Part shown: in pieces, positions 41,029 through 49,251 of the stretch | Numbering within the stretch: the stretch's first letter is position 1 | Layout of the letters: every line of letters begins with the position of its first letter | From: [Ruminococcus] torques ATCC 27756 | Lineage (GTDB): Bacteria; Bacillota; Clostridia; Lachnospirales; Lachnospiraceae | Direction: 5' to 3' | Assembly: GCF_000153925.1 (NCBI RefSeq) | Contig: NZ_DS264345.1 | Location: 372,001-436,000, forward strand | DNA length: 64,000 nucleotides | Program-made: the position numbers and the translations under genes | The notes under the pieces: generated by a model | Database searches by the model: none | Told to the model about the DNA's origin: nothing | What the model saw: the letters and a program-made list of their open reading frames with translations, nothing else

Positions 41029-41221
41029 CGGCAGACCGTGGGGTATCTGAATCTCTACAGGCTGAGCTGCTGAAGACCGATGGCCCCCTTTGCGTGAATT
41101 TTCGCAGAATTAAACAGGGGGGATATAAAAAGGGTATGGTAATTTTCGCAGAATGTACTTAAAACACGGCAAAAAGGGGTATTTTCTTTTGCCGGAAAAT
41201 CAGGAAAAAAGCATTATTTAA
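41029..41221. other. Repeat-containing gap after HNH, possible packaging region
   Basis: AATTTTCGCAGAAT occurs twice (41097-41110 and 41141-41154). The first copy sits inside a nested fold: CCCCCT near 41084-41090 with AGGGGG near 41116-41122, and TGCG/CGCA around TGAATTTT. No gene is seen. Such sequences next to an HNH gene may mark cos; this is a suggestion only. Confidence 0.35.
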
Positions 41222-41265
41222 GGCTGGAAAACAGTGTAAAAACATTGTTTTTCCGGTCTTTTTTT
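41222..41265 (+). terminator. Terminator before the zinc-finger gene
   Basis: GGCTGGAAAACAGTGT pairs with ACATTGTTTTTCCGGTC around a short A loop, followed by seven Ts. Confidence 0.75.
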
Positions 41266-41290
41266 GTGTGCCGGAAGGAGAGTGGAAAGG

Positions 41291-41746
41291 ATGACGGACG
41301 CACAGGCAAAGCAGATCAATGAGATGCGGATGAAGGGGATGGGCTATAAAGCCATCGGGATGGCAATCGGACTGTCCCGTGACATCGTAAGGAATTACTG
41401 CAAGAGACATAACCTTGCCGGATACGCCACGGTGGTTTCAAAAAATATGAAACTCATGGTGGACGGTAAAGAGGTGTGCCACTTCTGCGGTAATCCGATC
41501 ACGCAGCCGAAGACCGGCAGACCGAGAAGATTCTGCTGTGAAAAATGCAGAAGGGAATGGTGGAAGGCACACCCGGAAGCAGTGAAGAAAAGCGAGAAGG
41601 CTTCCTACACGCTTGTATGTGAGCAGTGTGGGAAGCCTTTCATTTCCTATGGAAACAAGAACAGAAAATACTGTGGCCGTGAATGTTATTTCCGGCACAG
41701 ATTTTTAGCAGAGGAGGATATGGAAGATGCAGTTTCAGAGTTATAA
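41291..41746 (+). CDS. HTH and zinc-finger phage protein
   Basis: A 151-residue protein. The N-terminal helix-turn-helix (KQINEMRMKGMGYKAIGMAI, then GLSRDIVRNYCKRHNL) resembles sigma region 4 or resolvase HTHs. Two zinc-finger modules follow: CHFCGNP...FCCEKCRREWW and CEQCGKPF...YCGRECYFRH. Such proteins are common in clostridial phages before methylase or terminase genes. ATG 41291 follows GGAGAGTGGAAAGG. It overlaps the methylase gene by 20 bases. A DNA-binding regulator is inferred. Confidence 0.75.
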   Translation: MTDAQAKQINEMRMKGMGYKAIGMAIGLSRDIVRNYCKRHNLAGYATVVSKNMKLMVDGKEVCHFCGNPITQPKTGRPRRFCCEKCRREWWKAHPEAVKKSEKASYTLVCEQCGKPFISYGNKNRKYCGRECYFRHRFLAEEDMEDAVSEL

Positions 41747-42983
41747 AATAGCAGACCTTATCCCGGCTTCCTATAATCCGAGGAAGAAGTTAAAACCGGG
41801 TGATAAGGAATATGAAAAAATCAAGAACTCCATTAAGGAGTTTGGTTATGTCGAGCCGATCATCATCAACTCAGACATGACCATTATCGGAGGACACCAG
41901 AGAGCCACGGTCCTTGCAGATCTCGGATACACGGAAGTGGAATGTATCGTGGTCGATATCGACAAGACCAAGGAGAAGGCACTCAATGTAGCACTCAATA
42001 AAATTACGGGCGAATGGAACAAGGAACTCCTAGCTGACCTTATCAAAGACCTTGAGGATTCGGATTTCGATGTCGGCATCACGGGTTTCGAACCGCCGGA
42101 GATCGAACAACTTTTTAATTCCGTACATGATAAGAAGATCACGGAAGATGATTTTGATGTGGAAGCGGAGCTTGCAAAACCGACCGTGGCAAAGACAGGT
42201 GATGTATGGCTGCTTGGAAAGCACCGTGTCATCTGCGGTGATTCCATTCTGCCGGAAACTTACGATAAGCTGATGGATGGACAAAAAGCAAATCTTGTCC
42301 TGACGGATCCGCCATACAATGTAAATGTCGAGGAGACGGCCGGCAAGATTAAAAACGACAACATGCCGGATGAGGATTTCTATAAGTTCCTGTTTGCAGC
42401 ATTTGTAAATATGGAGCAGTCGATGGAACAGGATGCTTCCATTTATGTATTTCATGCGGATACGGAAGGGCTGAATTTCAGAAAGGCATTCAAGGATGCA
42501 GGTTTTTATCTCTCCGGGTGCTGCATCTGGAAGAAGAACGCACTGGTTCTTGGAAGAAGCCCGTACCAGTGGCAGCATGAGCCGTGTCTGTTCGGATGGA
42601 AGAAAGGCGGGAAGCATCAGTGGTATTCCGACAGGAAACAGACCACCATATGGGAATATGACCGTCCGAAGGCAAGCAAGGACCATCCGACCATGAAGCC
42701 TGTGGCGCTTATGGCTTATCCAATCCAGAACTCCTGCATGAGCAACTGCATCGTGCTTGATCCGTTCCTTGGTTCCGGCTCTACGCTGATCGCCTGTGAG
42801 CAGACACACCGTATCTGCTACGGTATTGAACTGGATGAGAAGTTTGTGGATGTGATTGTAAACCGCTACATTGGACAGTGCGGTTCGGATGCGGATGTAT
42901 TTGTCATCCGTGACGATATGAAAATTTCATATCAGCAATTATGCAGGGGAGGGCAGTATAATGAAACAGATGACCTTCCTTGA
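41727..42983 (+). CDS. ParB-like domain plus DNA methylase
   Basis: A 418-residue fusion. Residues 1-90 are a ParB/Srx-type domain (IADLIPASYNPRKK, then IGGHQRATVLADLGY). From about 155 an N6-adenine or N4-cytosine methylase of beta-type order follows: motif IV DPPYNV (about 192-197), then HPTMKPVALM, and motif I DPFLGSGSTLIACE near 348. Phages carry such enzymes to protect DNA from restriction. It overlaps the C5 methylase by 23 bases. Confidence 0.92.
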   Translation: MQFQSYKIADLIPASYNPRKKLKPGDKEYEKIKNSIKEFGYVEPIIINSDMTIIGGHQRATVLADLGYTEVECIVVDIDKTKEKALNVALNKITGEWNKELLADLIKDLEDSDFDVGITGFEPPEIEQLFNSVHDKKITEDDFDVEAELAKPTVAKTGDVWLLGKHRVICGDSILPETYDKLMDGQKANLVLTDPPYNVNVEETAGKIKNDNMPDEDFYKFLFAAFVNMEQSMEQDASIYVFHADTEGLNFRKAFKDAGFYLSGCCIWKKNALVLGRSPYQWQHEPCLFGWKKGGKHQWYSDRKQTTIWEYDRPKASKDHPTMKPVALMAYPIQNSCMSNCIVLDPFLGSGSTLIACEQTHRICYGIELDEKFVDVIVNRYIGQCGSDADVFVIRDDMKISYQQLCRGGQYNETDDLP

Positions 42984-44229
42984 TCTATGTTCCGGCATCG
43001 GCGGCTTCAGGCTCGGTCTTGAAACTGCCGGCCATAAATGCATCGGGTACTGTGAATATGATAAATTTGCAAGAGCCTCATATGAGGCAATGTATGATAC
43101 GGAAGGAGAGTGGAAAGCTCATGATGTCACAAAACTCAAACCCGGAGATGTCCCCTATGCAGACATCTGGTGCTTCGGATTCCCATGCCAGGACATCTCC
43201 GTTGCCGGAAAACAGCGGGGACTGGTCGGAAAAAGAAGTGGAATATATTACAACATTATTGACCTCCTCAAAGGCAAAGAGGAAAGTTCTAAACCCTCAT
43301 ACCTACTTGTTGAGAACGTTAAGAACCTGTTATCGATCAATGCAGGATTCGACTTTGCCTCAGTTCTGTCTGAAATGGACGAAGCAGGGTATGACTGTCG
43401 GTGGCAGGTGCTTAACTCCAAAAACTTCGGAGTCCCGCAGAACCGTGAGCGTGTGTTCATTATCGCAAATCTTAGAAGCAGAGGTAGACGAGAAATATTA
43501 CCTCTCACCGGAGAAAACGCAGCAGCTCTTAACCAGCTTATAGGAGGTATGCAGGGCTACCGTGTTTATGGGACGGACGGCATTTCCGCAACCCTTGTGG
43601 GGAATGCGGGCGGTGTCGGGGCCAAGACGGGTCTTTACTTCATCGACCAGAGCAACCATGATCCGAAGATCACGGATACGGCAAGATGCCTGACAGCGAG
43701 GTACACAGCCGGGATGACCAACCATACCGCCATGAACTCAGCCGTGCTGGAAGTCCACCCGGTGCTTACACCGGAGCGGATGGAGAAACGGCAGAACGGA
43801 AGACGGATGAAAGAGGACGGAGAGCCGATGTTCACCCTGACCTCTCAGGACAGGCACGGTGTGTATGTCTGTGAAAAGGTGGATTCCGTCAAAGTAAAAA
43901 ATGCCACGAAGGCAGGATATGAAGTGGCACGGGAAGGGGACGGTATCAACCTTGCCTACCCAGACAGTGAGACAAGAAGGGGACGGGTCGGAAAAGGATG
44001 CTCCCAGACACTGGACTGTTCCGGGCAGATGGGAACGCTCATGAGGGGCGGCCGCATCAGACGGCTGACTCCGAGGGAGTGCTTCCGCTTACAGGGATTT
44101 TCTGATGAGCTTTTTGACCGTGCCTCTGCCGTCAACTCCGATGCACAGCTTTATAAACAGGCCGGGAATGCAGTCACCGCAACAGTCGCTTATGCGGTTG
44201 CGATGTCACTTCCGGAGTCCAGAAGCTGA
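42961..44229 (+). CDS. Phage C5-cytosine DNA methyltransferase
   Basis: A 422-residue Dcm-type enzyme. Motif I is DLCSGIGGFRLGL, motif IV FGFPCQD with catalytic C76, motif VI LLVENVKNL, motif VIII NRERVF, and motifs IX-X are RRLTPRECFRLQGF and QAGNAVTATV. The target-recognition region (about 180-360) is long. It acts on phage DNA after replication, probably as anti-restriction. It forms a pair with the ParB-methylase upstream. Confidence 0.95.
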   Translation: MKQMTFLDLCSGIGGFRLGLETAGHKCIGYCEYDKFARASYEAMYDTEGEWKAHDVTKLKPGDVPYADIWCFGFPCQDISVAGKQRGLVGKRSGIYYNIIDLLKGKEESSKPSYLLVENVKNLLSINAGFDFASVLSEMDEAGYDCRWQVLNSKNFGVPQNRERVFIIANLRSRGRREILPLTGENAAALNQLIGGMQGYRVYGTDGISATLVGNAGGVGAKTGLYFIDQSNHDPKITDTARCLTARYTAGMTNHTAMNSAVLEVHPVLTPERMEKRQNGRRMKEDGEPMFTLTSQDRHGVYVCEKVDSVKVKNATKAGYEVAREGDGINLAYPDSETRRGRVGKGCSQTLDCSGQMGTLMRGGRIRRLTPRECFRLQGFSDELFDRASAVNSDAQLYKQAGNAVTATVAYAVAMSLPESRS

Positions 44230-44240
44230 CATTACATTTT

Positions 44241-44308
44241 CTTTTGGAAAGTACCATTATCTGCTTGACTATACGGGCATTCAGAGTGATATATGGTACT
44301 ACCAAAAG
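44241..44308 (+). promoter_or_regulatory. Long hairpin before the amidoligase cassette
   Basis: CTTTTGG (44241-44247) and GTACCAT (44251-44257) pair with ATGGTAC (44293-44299) and CCAAAAG (44302-44308). The loop contains TTGACT (44265-44270), a possible -35 element. It ends just before the ribosome site of the next gene. Confidence 0.5.
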
Positions 44309-44325
44309 GAAAGGAGACCAGCAGA

Positions 44326-45108
44326 ATGGAAATTATTACAAACGCTGAGAACAGGAAAGAATTAGTAAAAGCCTTATCCGGACATTTCGGACAGAGGTCA
44401 GAATACCTTGGACCGCCATCCTTTGCATACCGCATCGGAAGCATCACGGTGGACAGGGACGCAAAGGTCATACTTGAAGATGACAGCATGGAAGACGAGG
44501 TGAGAAGGGTGCTTTTCCAGAATGACGTGGCAGAAGAGCCACAGGAAACACAGACGGAAGAACCGGAAGCAGAGATCAAAATACCGATCGGCAGAATGAC
44601 ACCACAGGGCATCATCAACCTGATAAACATGATGCATTCCAAACAGTACCTTATCAACAGGGCAGTCGGAAGGGAGTGCATTTCCATAGCAGACAGCCTT
44701 GTAAATGCCCTTGCCGAAAGTACCTTCGAAGATACGGAGACGGCAGCAGGGTTCATTACGGAACAGGGCGGATGCAGCGGTGTTACCTTTGCAGACGGGA
44801 ACATTGAGTTCACGGGATTTCCGCATACCGATGACATGATGGAATACTGCAGACTTGCATCGGCAATGGTAAAGAAAGCATCGGAACAGAAACGTGTGAA
44901 TCCGAAACAGACCATTGAAGAGAATGAAAAATATTACATGAGGGCATGGCTGGTATCCATCGGATTTGGCGGGAGCGAAGGAAAGGAAACAAGGTCCTTC
45001 TTCCTTAAGGGACTGAAAGGTCATACGGCATTCCGGACCCCAGAAGATGCGGAAAAGTGGAAAGCCAACCGCAGGGCAGAAAGGGGGTCAACGGTATGTT
45101 CGGAGTAA
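44326..45108 (+). CDS. Amidoligase-cassette protein with shared C-terminal module
   Basis: A 260-residue protein of unknown function. N-terminal mixed region (NRKELVKALSGHFGQRSEYL, then PPSFAYRIGSITVDRDAKVI), an acidic linker (about 72-86, EEPQETQTEEPEAE), then a second domain (MTPQGIINLINMMHSKQYLI). Residues 202-237 (KYYMRAWLVSIGFGG onward) align without gaps to residues 275-310 of the amidoligase two genes downstream, 19 of 36 identical. ATG 44326 has AAGGAG upstream. A partner or substrate of the amidoligase is inferred from that shared end. Confidence 0.7.
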   Translation: MEIITNAENRKELVKALSGHFGQRSEYLGPPSFAYRIGSITVDRDAKVILEDDSMEDEVRRVLFQNDVAEEPQETQTEEPEAEIKIPIGRMTPQGIINLINMMHSKQYLINRAVGRECISIADSLVNALAESTFEDTETAAGFITEQGGCSGVTFADGNIEFTGFPHTDDMMEYCRLASAMVKKASEQKRVNPKQTIEENEKYYMRAWLVSIGFGGSEGKETRSFFLKGLKGHTAFRTPEDAEKWKANRRAERGSTVCSE

Positions 45109-45317
45109 ACAGACAGACACTTGAGAGACTGAGGAAGGAATATCCTGCGGGAACCAGGGTGGAGCTTATCCGCCTTGATGATCCCTACCGGAAGATTCCG
45201 TCAGGAACAACAGGAACCGTGGAATATGTGGATGACGCAGGACAGCTCCACACGGTATGGGACGGACACGGATCGCTGGCGATGATCTACGGAGTGGATG
45301 AATGGCGTAAAATATAG
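45096..45317 (+). CDS. DUF4314 protein
   Basis: A 73-residue protein, mainly an SH3-like barrel: YPAGTRVELIRLDDPYRKIP, then GTTGTVEYVDDAGQLHTVWDG. This is the DUF4314 type, frequent beside phage amidoligases. ATG 45096 follows AAGGGGG with 8 bases spacing and overlaps the preceding gene by 13 bases. Molecular role unknown. Confidence 0.8.
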   Translation: MFGVNRQTLERLRKEYPAGTRVELIRLDDPYRKIPSGTTGTVEYVDDAGQLHTVWDGHGSLAMIYGVDEWRKI

Positions 45318-45365
45318 TCATAATATACACAGTTTTCCCTTGAAATCTTTGTGTAGTTTATGGCT

Positions 45366-45387
45366 CACATATAACTGGATATATGTG
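45366..45387 (+). other. Hairpin before the amidoligase gene
   Basis: CACATAT (45366-45372) pairs with ATATGTG (45381-45387). It lies in the 128-base leader of the amidoligase gene, after an AT-rich stretch that could hold a promoter (TTGAAA near 45342). Confidence 0.4.
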
Positions 45388-45445
45388 TGTTTTAGAGCGA
45401 ATATGTACCTACCGAAAGGGAAGAAAACAAACGGAGGTACAAGCC

Positions 45446-46393
45446 ATGAACGAAAGGATTACAAAGCAGATCGAGGAAATGAAGAAACAGACCATCGGGG
45501 TCGAGGTTGAGATGAATAACATCCGAAGGGATAAGGCTGCAGAACTTGCAGCGGCATTCTTCGGAACAGGAAGATTTGAAAACACGGCTTCCAGAAACGG
45601 ATATTATACATGGTCCGCATGGGATGCAAGCGGAAGGGAATGGAAATTCCAGAAGGATGTCAGCATTGCGGGACCGGATGATAAAAAATGCGAGCTGGTC
45701 ACACCGATCCTTCACTACGAAGACATCGAACTTCTTCAGGAACTGATAAGAAAGCTCAGACATGCGGGAGCCAAGAGTGATGCAACAAGGGGATGCGGAG
45801 TCCACATCCACATCGGAGCAAATGGACACACACCGCAGACTTTACGAAATCTTGCAAACATCATGGCGGGACACGAGAACCTTTTAGCGGATGCCTTAAA
45901 CCTCGACAGCTGGCGGATGAACCGCTACTGCAAAACGGTAGACCCAAGATTCCTTAAGGAACTCAATAAAAAGAAACCAAAAACGATGGCAGCCCTTGCA
46001 GACATCTGGTACACGGCAAACGGGGCAAGCTACGGAAGAGACCACCATTACAATGACAGCCGATACCATATGTTAAACTACCATGCAACATTCACAAAGG
46101 GAACGGTCGAGTTCAGACTTTTCCAATTTGATGCTCCGGCTGACGGAAAGCTGAACGGACTGCATGCGGGACAGCTGAAAAGCTACATCCAGCTCTGCCT
46201 TGCCTTAAGCCAGATGGCAAAGGAAGTAAGGACGGCAAGCCCGAAACCGCAGCAGACAGAAAATCCGAAATATGCAATGAGGACATGGCTTTTACGCCTC
46301 GGATTCATCGGGGATGAATTCAAGACCGCAAGGGACATCCTTACAAAGAGACTTGCAGGAGACACCGCTTTCAGAAACGGAAGGGCTGCTTGA
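45446..46393 (+). CDS. Amidoligase (COOH-NH2 ligase) family enzyme
   Basis: A 315-residue member of the amidoligase_2 group, related to glutamine synthetase and gamma-glutamylcysteine ligase. The N-terminal metal/ATP strand is KQTIGVEVEMNN, DVSIAGPDDKKCELVTPIL gives the second acidic strand, RGCGVHIHIGA the histidine strand and GTVEFRLFQF the last acidic strand. ATG 45446 has ACGGAGGT upstream. The next gene encodes a gamma-glutamylcyclotransferase-like protein, the known companion of such ligases. It probably forms amide bonds on a peptide, protein or cell-wall target. Confidence 0.9.
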   Translation: MNERITKQIEEMKKQTIGVEVEMNNIRRDKAAELAAAFFGTGRFENTASRNGYYTWSAWDASGREWKFQKDVSIAGPDDKKCELVTPILHYEDIELLQELIRKLRHAGAKSDATRGCGVHIHIGANGHTPQTLRNLANIMAGHENLLADALNLDSWRMNRYCKTVDPRFLKELNKKKPKTMAALADIWYTANGASYGRDHHYNDSRYHMLNYHATFTKGTVEFRLFQFDAPADGKLNGLHAGQLKSYIQLCLALSQMAKEVRTASPKPQQTENPKYAMRTWLLRLGFIGDEFKTARDILTKRLAGDTAFRNGRAA

Positions 46394-46396
46394 AGA

Positions 46397-46463
46397 GAAC
46401 AGCCTTCTGCCACCTTGGAGCACTGACCGCCATGAGCGGTCTTAAGGTGGTAGAAGGGTGTTC
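46397..46463 (+). ncRNA. Large near-perfect hairpin between amidoligase and GGCT
   Basis: Two 20-base arms (46397-46416 and 46444-46463) match as inverted repeats at 18 of 20 positions. The loop contains a second perfect hairpin GACCGC/GCGGTC (46425-46430 and 46436-46441). It starts right after the amidoligase stop and ends before the ribosome site of the next gene. No U tract follows. A structured RNA or processing site is inferred. Confidence 0.6.
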
Positions 46464-46486
46464 CCTTCAGAAAGGATGGAAACAAT

Positions 46487-46957
46487 ATGAAAAGATATTA
46501 CATTGCTTATGGCAGCAACCTGAACATCAGACAGATGCGGATACGATGCCCTCACGCAAGAGTGATTGGTACTGCAGTTATACACGATTATGAGCTTCTC
46601 TTTAAAGGAAGCCGTACGGGAGCCTATCTTACCATTGAGCCGAAGGAAGGCAGCGAGGTTCCCGTGGCGGTATGGGAAGTCACGGAGTCGGATGAGGCGG
46701 CACTTGACCGCTACGAAGGATATCCGGCGTTTTATTACAAAAAAGAAATGGAACTCGATATCAGAGGCATCCGTACGGGGAAGATACGCAGAAGGAAGTG
46801 CTTTGTGTACATCATGCATGAAGAACGGAAGATAGGAGTACCTTCCCTTTCGTATGTCAGCACATGCCTTCAGGGGTACATCAGCTTTGGCTTTGACGAG
46901 CAATACCTTTCCGAGGCACAGATCAAAGCAGTGGAGGTGGCAGGACATGAAGAGTGA
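46487..46957 (+). CDS. Gamma-glutamylcyclotransferase-like protein (GGCT/AIG2)
   Basis: A 156-residue protein of the GGCT fold. The substrate loop YIAYGSNLN (5-13) binds the gamma-glutamyl group and the catalytic glutamate lies in DRYEGYP (about 79). Such enzymes release 5-oxoproline from gamma-glutamyl amines. Following the amidoligase, it could remove or edit the bond the ligase makes. AGAAAGGATGG precedes ATG 46487. It overlaps the next gene by 11 bases. Confidence 0.92.
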   Translation: MKRYYIAYGSNLNIRQMRIRCPHARVIGTAVIHDYELLFKGSRTGAYLTIEPKEGSEVPVAVWEVTESDEAALDRYEGYPAFYYKKEMELDIRGIRTGKIRRRKCFVYIMHEERKIGVPSLSYVSTCLQGYISFGFDEQYLSEAQIKAVEVAGHEE

Positions 46958-47144
46958 AACACTGCACATACGGATATGCCCCCGCTGTGGGGCAAGATAC
47001 GCAAGGACACCCGCCCTTTCAAGGGCAGACGGCAGAACGCTTATCTGCCCGGACTGCGGAACCCGTGAGGCACTTGCAAGCATGGGCGTGAGCAGAGAAG
47101 AACAGGAAGAAATTATAGAGACCATACACAGGTCAAACAGATAG
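46947..47144 (+). CDS. Small zinc-ribbon protein
   Basis: A 65-residue protein with CPRCGARYAR and CPDCGTREAL, a four-cysteine zinc ribbon, and a helical C-terminal tail. ATG 46947 follows GTGGAGGTGG inside the GGCT gene. It is the last gene of the cassette and is followed by a terminator. It might recruit cassette enzymes to RNA or protein; the function is unknown. Confidence 0.7.
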   Translation: MKSETLHIRICPRCGARYARTPALSRADGRTLICPDCGTREALASMGVSREEQEEIIETIHRSNR

Positions 47145-47155
47145 TGGTTATGTAA

Positions 47156-47180
47156 AAAGGCTTCTTCGGGAGTCTTTTTT
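47156..47180 (+). terminator. Terminator after the amidoligase cassette
   Basis: AAAGGCTTC (47156-47164), TTCG loop, GGAGTCTTT (47169-47177) and a T run. It separates the cassette from the terminase genes. Confidence 0.85.
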
Positions 47181-47209
47181 GTTGCCATTTTTACAGGGAG
47201 GTGAGGACA

Positions 47210-47689
47210 GTGGCACAAAGAGGAAGAAAACCAAAACCAACGGCAGTCAAGGTGCTTGAGGGAAATCCGGGCAAGAGAAGCCTTAATACAGGCGAACCAA
47301 AGCCGGAGAAAAAGGCCCCGCGCTGTCCGGCATGGCTCGAGGATGAGGCAAAGAAAGAATGGAGAAGGATGGCGAAACAGTTGGAGCATCTCGGCATCCT
47401 GACAGAAATAGATATGGCAGCATTCGCAGGATACTGTCAGGCATATGCGAGATGGAAAGAGGCAGAGGAGTTCATTACACAGCACGGGACCATCGTAAAG
47501 ACCCCGAGCGGATACTGGCAGCAGGTACCGCAGGTATCCATCGCACAGACATATTTGAAGATCATGAATAAGTTCTGTGAGCAGTTTGGACTGACCCCGT
47601 CTGCAAGAAGCCGTATCTCCACGGACAGCATGGAAGATAAGCAGAATGATGAAATGGAGCTTCTGCTTGTGAAAGGCGGTGCAGGATAA
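47210..47689 (+). CDS. terS: Terminase small subunit, P27 family
   Basis: A 159-residue DNA-recognition subunit of the packaging motor. It shows the P27 family pattern: RGRKPKPTAVKVLEGNPGKR at the N terminus, then PAWLEDEAKKEWRRMAKQLE and YLKIMNKFCEQFGLTPSARS. GTG 47210 is chosen because AGGGAGGTGA ends 5-6 bases upstream; GTG 47201 lies inside that site. It overlaps the large subunit by one base. Confidence 0.93.
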   Translation: MAQRGRKPKPTAVKVLEGNPGKRSLNTGEPKPEKKAPRCPAWLEDEAKKEWRRMAKQLEHLGILTEIDMAAFAGYCQAYARWKEAEEFITQHGTIVKTPSGYWQQVPQVSIAQTYLKIMNKFCEQFGLTPSARSRISTDSMEDKQNDEMELLLVKGGAG

Positions 47690-49236
47690 TGTTTGATGAG
47701 GCAAAAGCAGACCATGCAGTCAATTTTATAAACTGCCTGAAACACACCAAAGGAAGGTGGAGGGGAGTTCCGTTTGAACTTCTCCCCTGGCAGGATGAGA
47801 TCATCCGTACCCTTTATGGGACAGTAAAGGAAAACGGATACAGGCAGTACAATACCTGTTACTGTGAGATACCGAAGAAAAATGGAAAATCGGAGCTGGC
47901 GGCTGCCATTGCACTGTATATGACATGCGGTGACGGTGAATGGGGAGCAGAGGTTTACGGCTGTGCTTCCGACAGGCAGCAGGCTTCCATCGTATTTGAT
48001 GTTGCGGTGGATATGGTAGACCAGTGTCCGGCACTGAAGAAAAGGATCAAGCCTGTCATGTCCGTAAAAAGGCTTGTATATAAACCGACCAACAGCTTCT
48101 ATCAGGTGCTGTCGGCAGAGGCATACACCAAGCACGGTCTGAATGTCCATGCGGTCATATTTGATGAGCTGCATGCACAGCCGAACCGGGAACTGTTCGA
48201 TGTCATGACCAAAGGTTCTGGTGATGCCAGAACACAGCCATTGTTCTTCCTGATCACAACAGCTGGGACAGACAGGAATTCCGTGTGTTTTGAACAGCAT
48301 CAGAAGGCTCTGGATATTATTGAAGGAAGAAAGATCGACCCGACTTTTTATCCGGTAATTTATGGGGCTTCTGATGAGGATGACTGGTCGAGTGAGGATG
48401 TGTGGTATAAGGCAAATCCGTCACTTGGATACACGATTGATATTGAGAAAGTGCAGAATGCATATATCAGTGCAAAAGAGAATGCGGCAGAGGAGAATGT
48501 GTTCCGGCAGCTCCGTCTGAATCAGTGGGTGAAACAGAGCACCCGGTGGATGCAGATGGATAAGTGGGATGCCTGTTCCTTTGCAGTGAATGAAGAGGAG
48601 CTTCTCGGAAGGGAATGCTATGGCGGACTCGACCTTTCAAGTTCTACGGATATCACGGCATTCGTGCTTGTGTTCCCGCCAAGGAATGATACCGAGAAGT
48701 ATGTGATCCTTCCGTATTTCTGGATACCGGAGGATAACATGAAACTGCGTGTACGAAGGGATCATGTTCCGTATGATGTCTGGGCAGCCGAAGGGTGTTT
48801 AAAGACTACGGAAGGAAATGTCATCCATTATGGATTCATTGAACAGTTTATTGATGAACTTGGTACGAAATTCCATATTAAGGAAATCGCCTTTGACCGA
48901 TGGGGAGCAGTACAGATGGTGCAGAACCTTGAGGGCATGGGATTTACCGTTGTTCCATTTGGACAGGGATATAAGGATATGAGTCCACCGACCAAGGAGC
49001 TGATGAAGCTGACGCTGGAAGGGCGGATCGCACATGGCGGTCATAAGGTGCTGCGGTGGATGATGGATAATGTGTTTGTCCGTCAGGATCCCGCAGGAAA
49101 CATCAAAATGGATAAAGAAAAATCTACGGAGAAGATCGATGGGGCTGTTGCAACCGTTATGGCACTTGACCGTGCAATCAGAAACGAAGGCAGTGACGGA
49201 AGTGTATATGATGACAGAGGAATTATAATATTTTAA
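47689..49236 (+). CDS. terL: Terminase large subunit
   Basis: A 515-residue packaging ATPase-nuclease. The N-terminal ATPase has the adenine-binding LLPWQDEIIR, Walker A-like IPKKNGKSELAAA (about 61-73) and Walker B AVIFDELHAQ. The C-terminal nuclease begins near GGLDLSSSTDITAF (catalytic aspartates) and ends with DGAVATVMALDRA. This is the HK97-like subgroup that works with P27 small subunits and an HNH protein, usually cos packaging. Confidence 0.95.
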   Translation: MFDEAKADHAVNFINCLKHTKGRWRGVPFELLPWQDEIIRTLYGTVKENGYRQYNTCYCEIPKKNGKSELAAAIALYMTCGDGEWGAEVYGCASDRQQASIVFDVAVDMVDQCPALKKRIKPVMSVKRLVYKPTNSFYQVLSAEAYTKHGLNVHAVIFDELHAQPNRELFDVMTKGSGDARTQPLFFLITTAGTDRNSVCFEQHQKALDIIEGRKIDPTFYPVIYGASDEDDWSSEDVWYKANPSLGYTIDIEKVQNAYISAKENAAEENVFRQLRLNQWVKQSTRWMQMDKWDACSFAVNEEELLGRECYGGLDLSSSTDITAFVLVFPPRNDTEKYVILPYFWIPEDNMKLRVRRDHVPYDVWAAEGCLKTTEGNVIHYGFIEQFIDELGTKFHIKEIAFDRWGAVQMVQNLEGMGFTVVPFGQGYKDMSPPTKELMKLTLEGRIAHGGHKVLRWMMDNVFVRQDPAGNIKMDKEKSTEKIDGAVATVMALDRAIRNEGSDGSVYDDRGIIIF

Positions 49237-49251
49237 CAGCGGAGGTATCGT

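Noticed and set aside
42980-43543. 187-codon frame overlapping the C5 methylase start
   Set aside because: Same strand but another frame inside a methylase with all motifs intact; no ribosome site.
46442-47704. 420-codon minus-strand frame over GGCT, zinc-ribbon and terS
   Set aside because: It runs against three supported genes and a terminator and has an incoherent composition.
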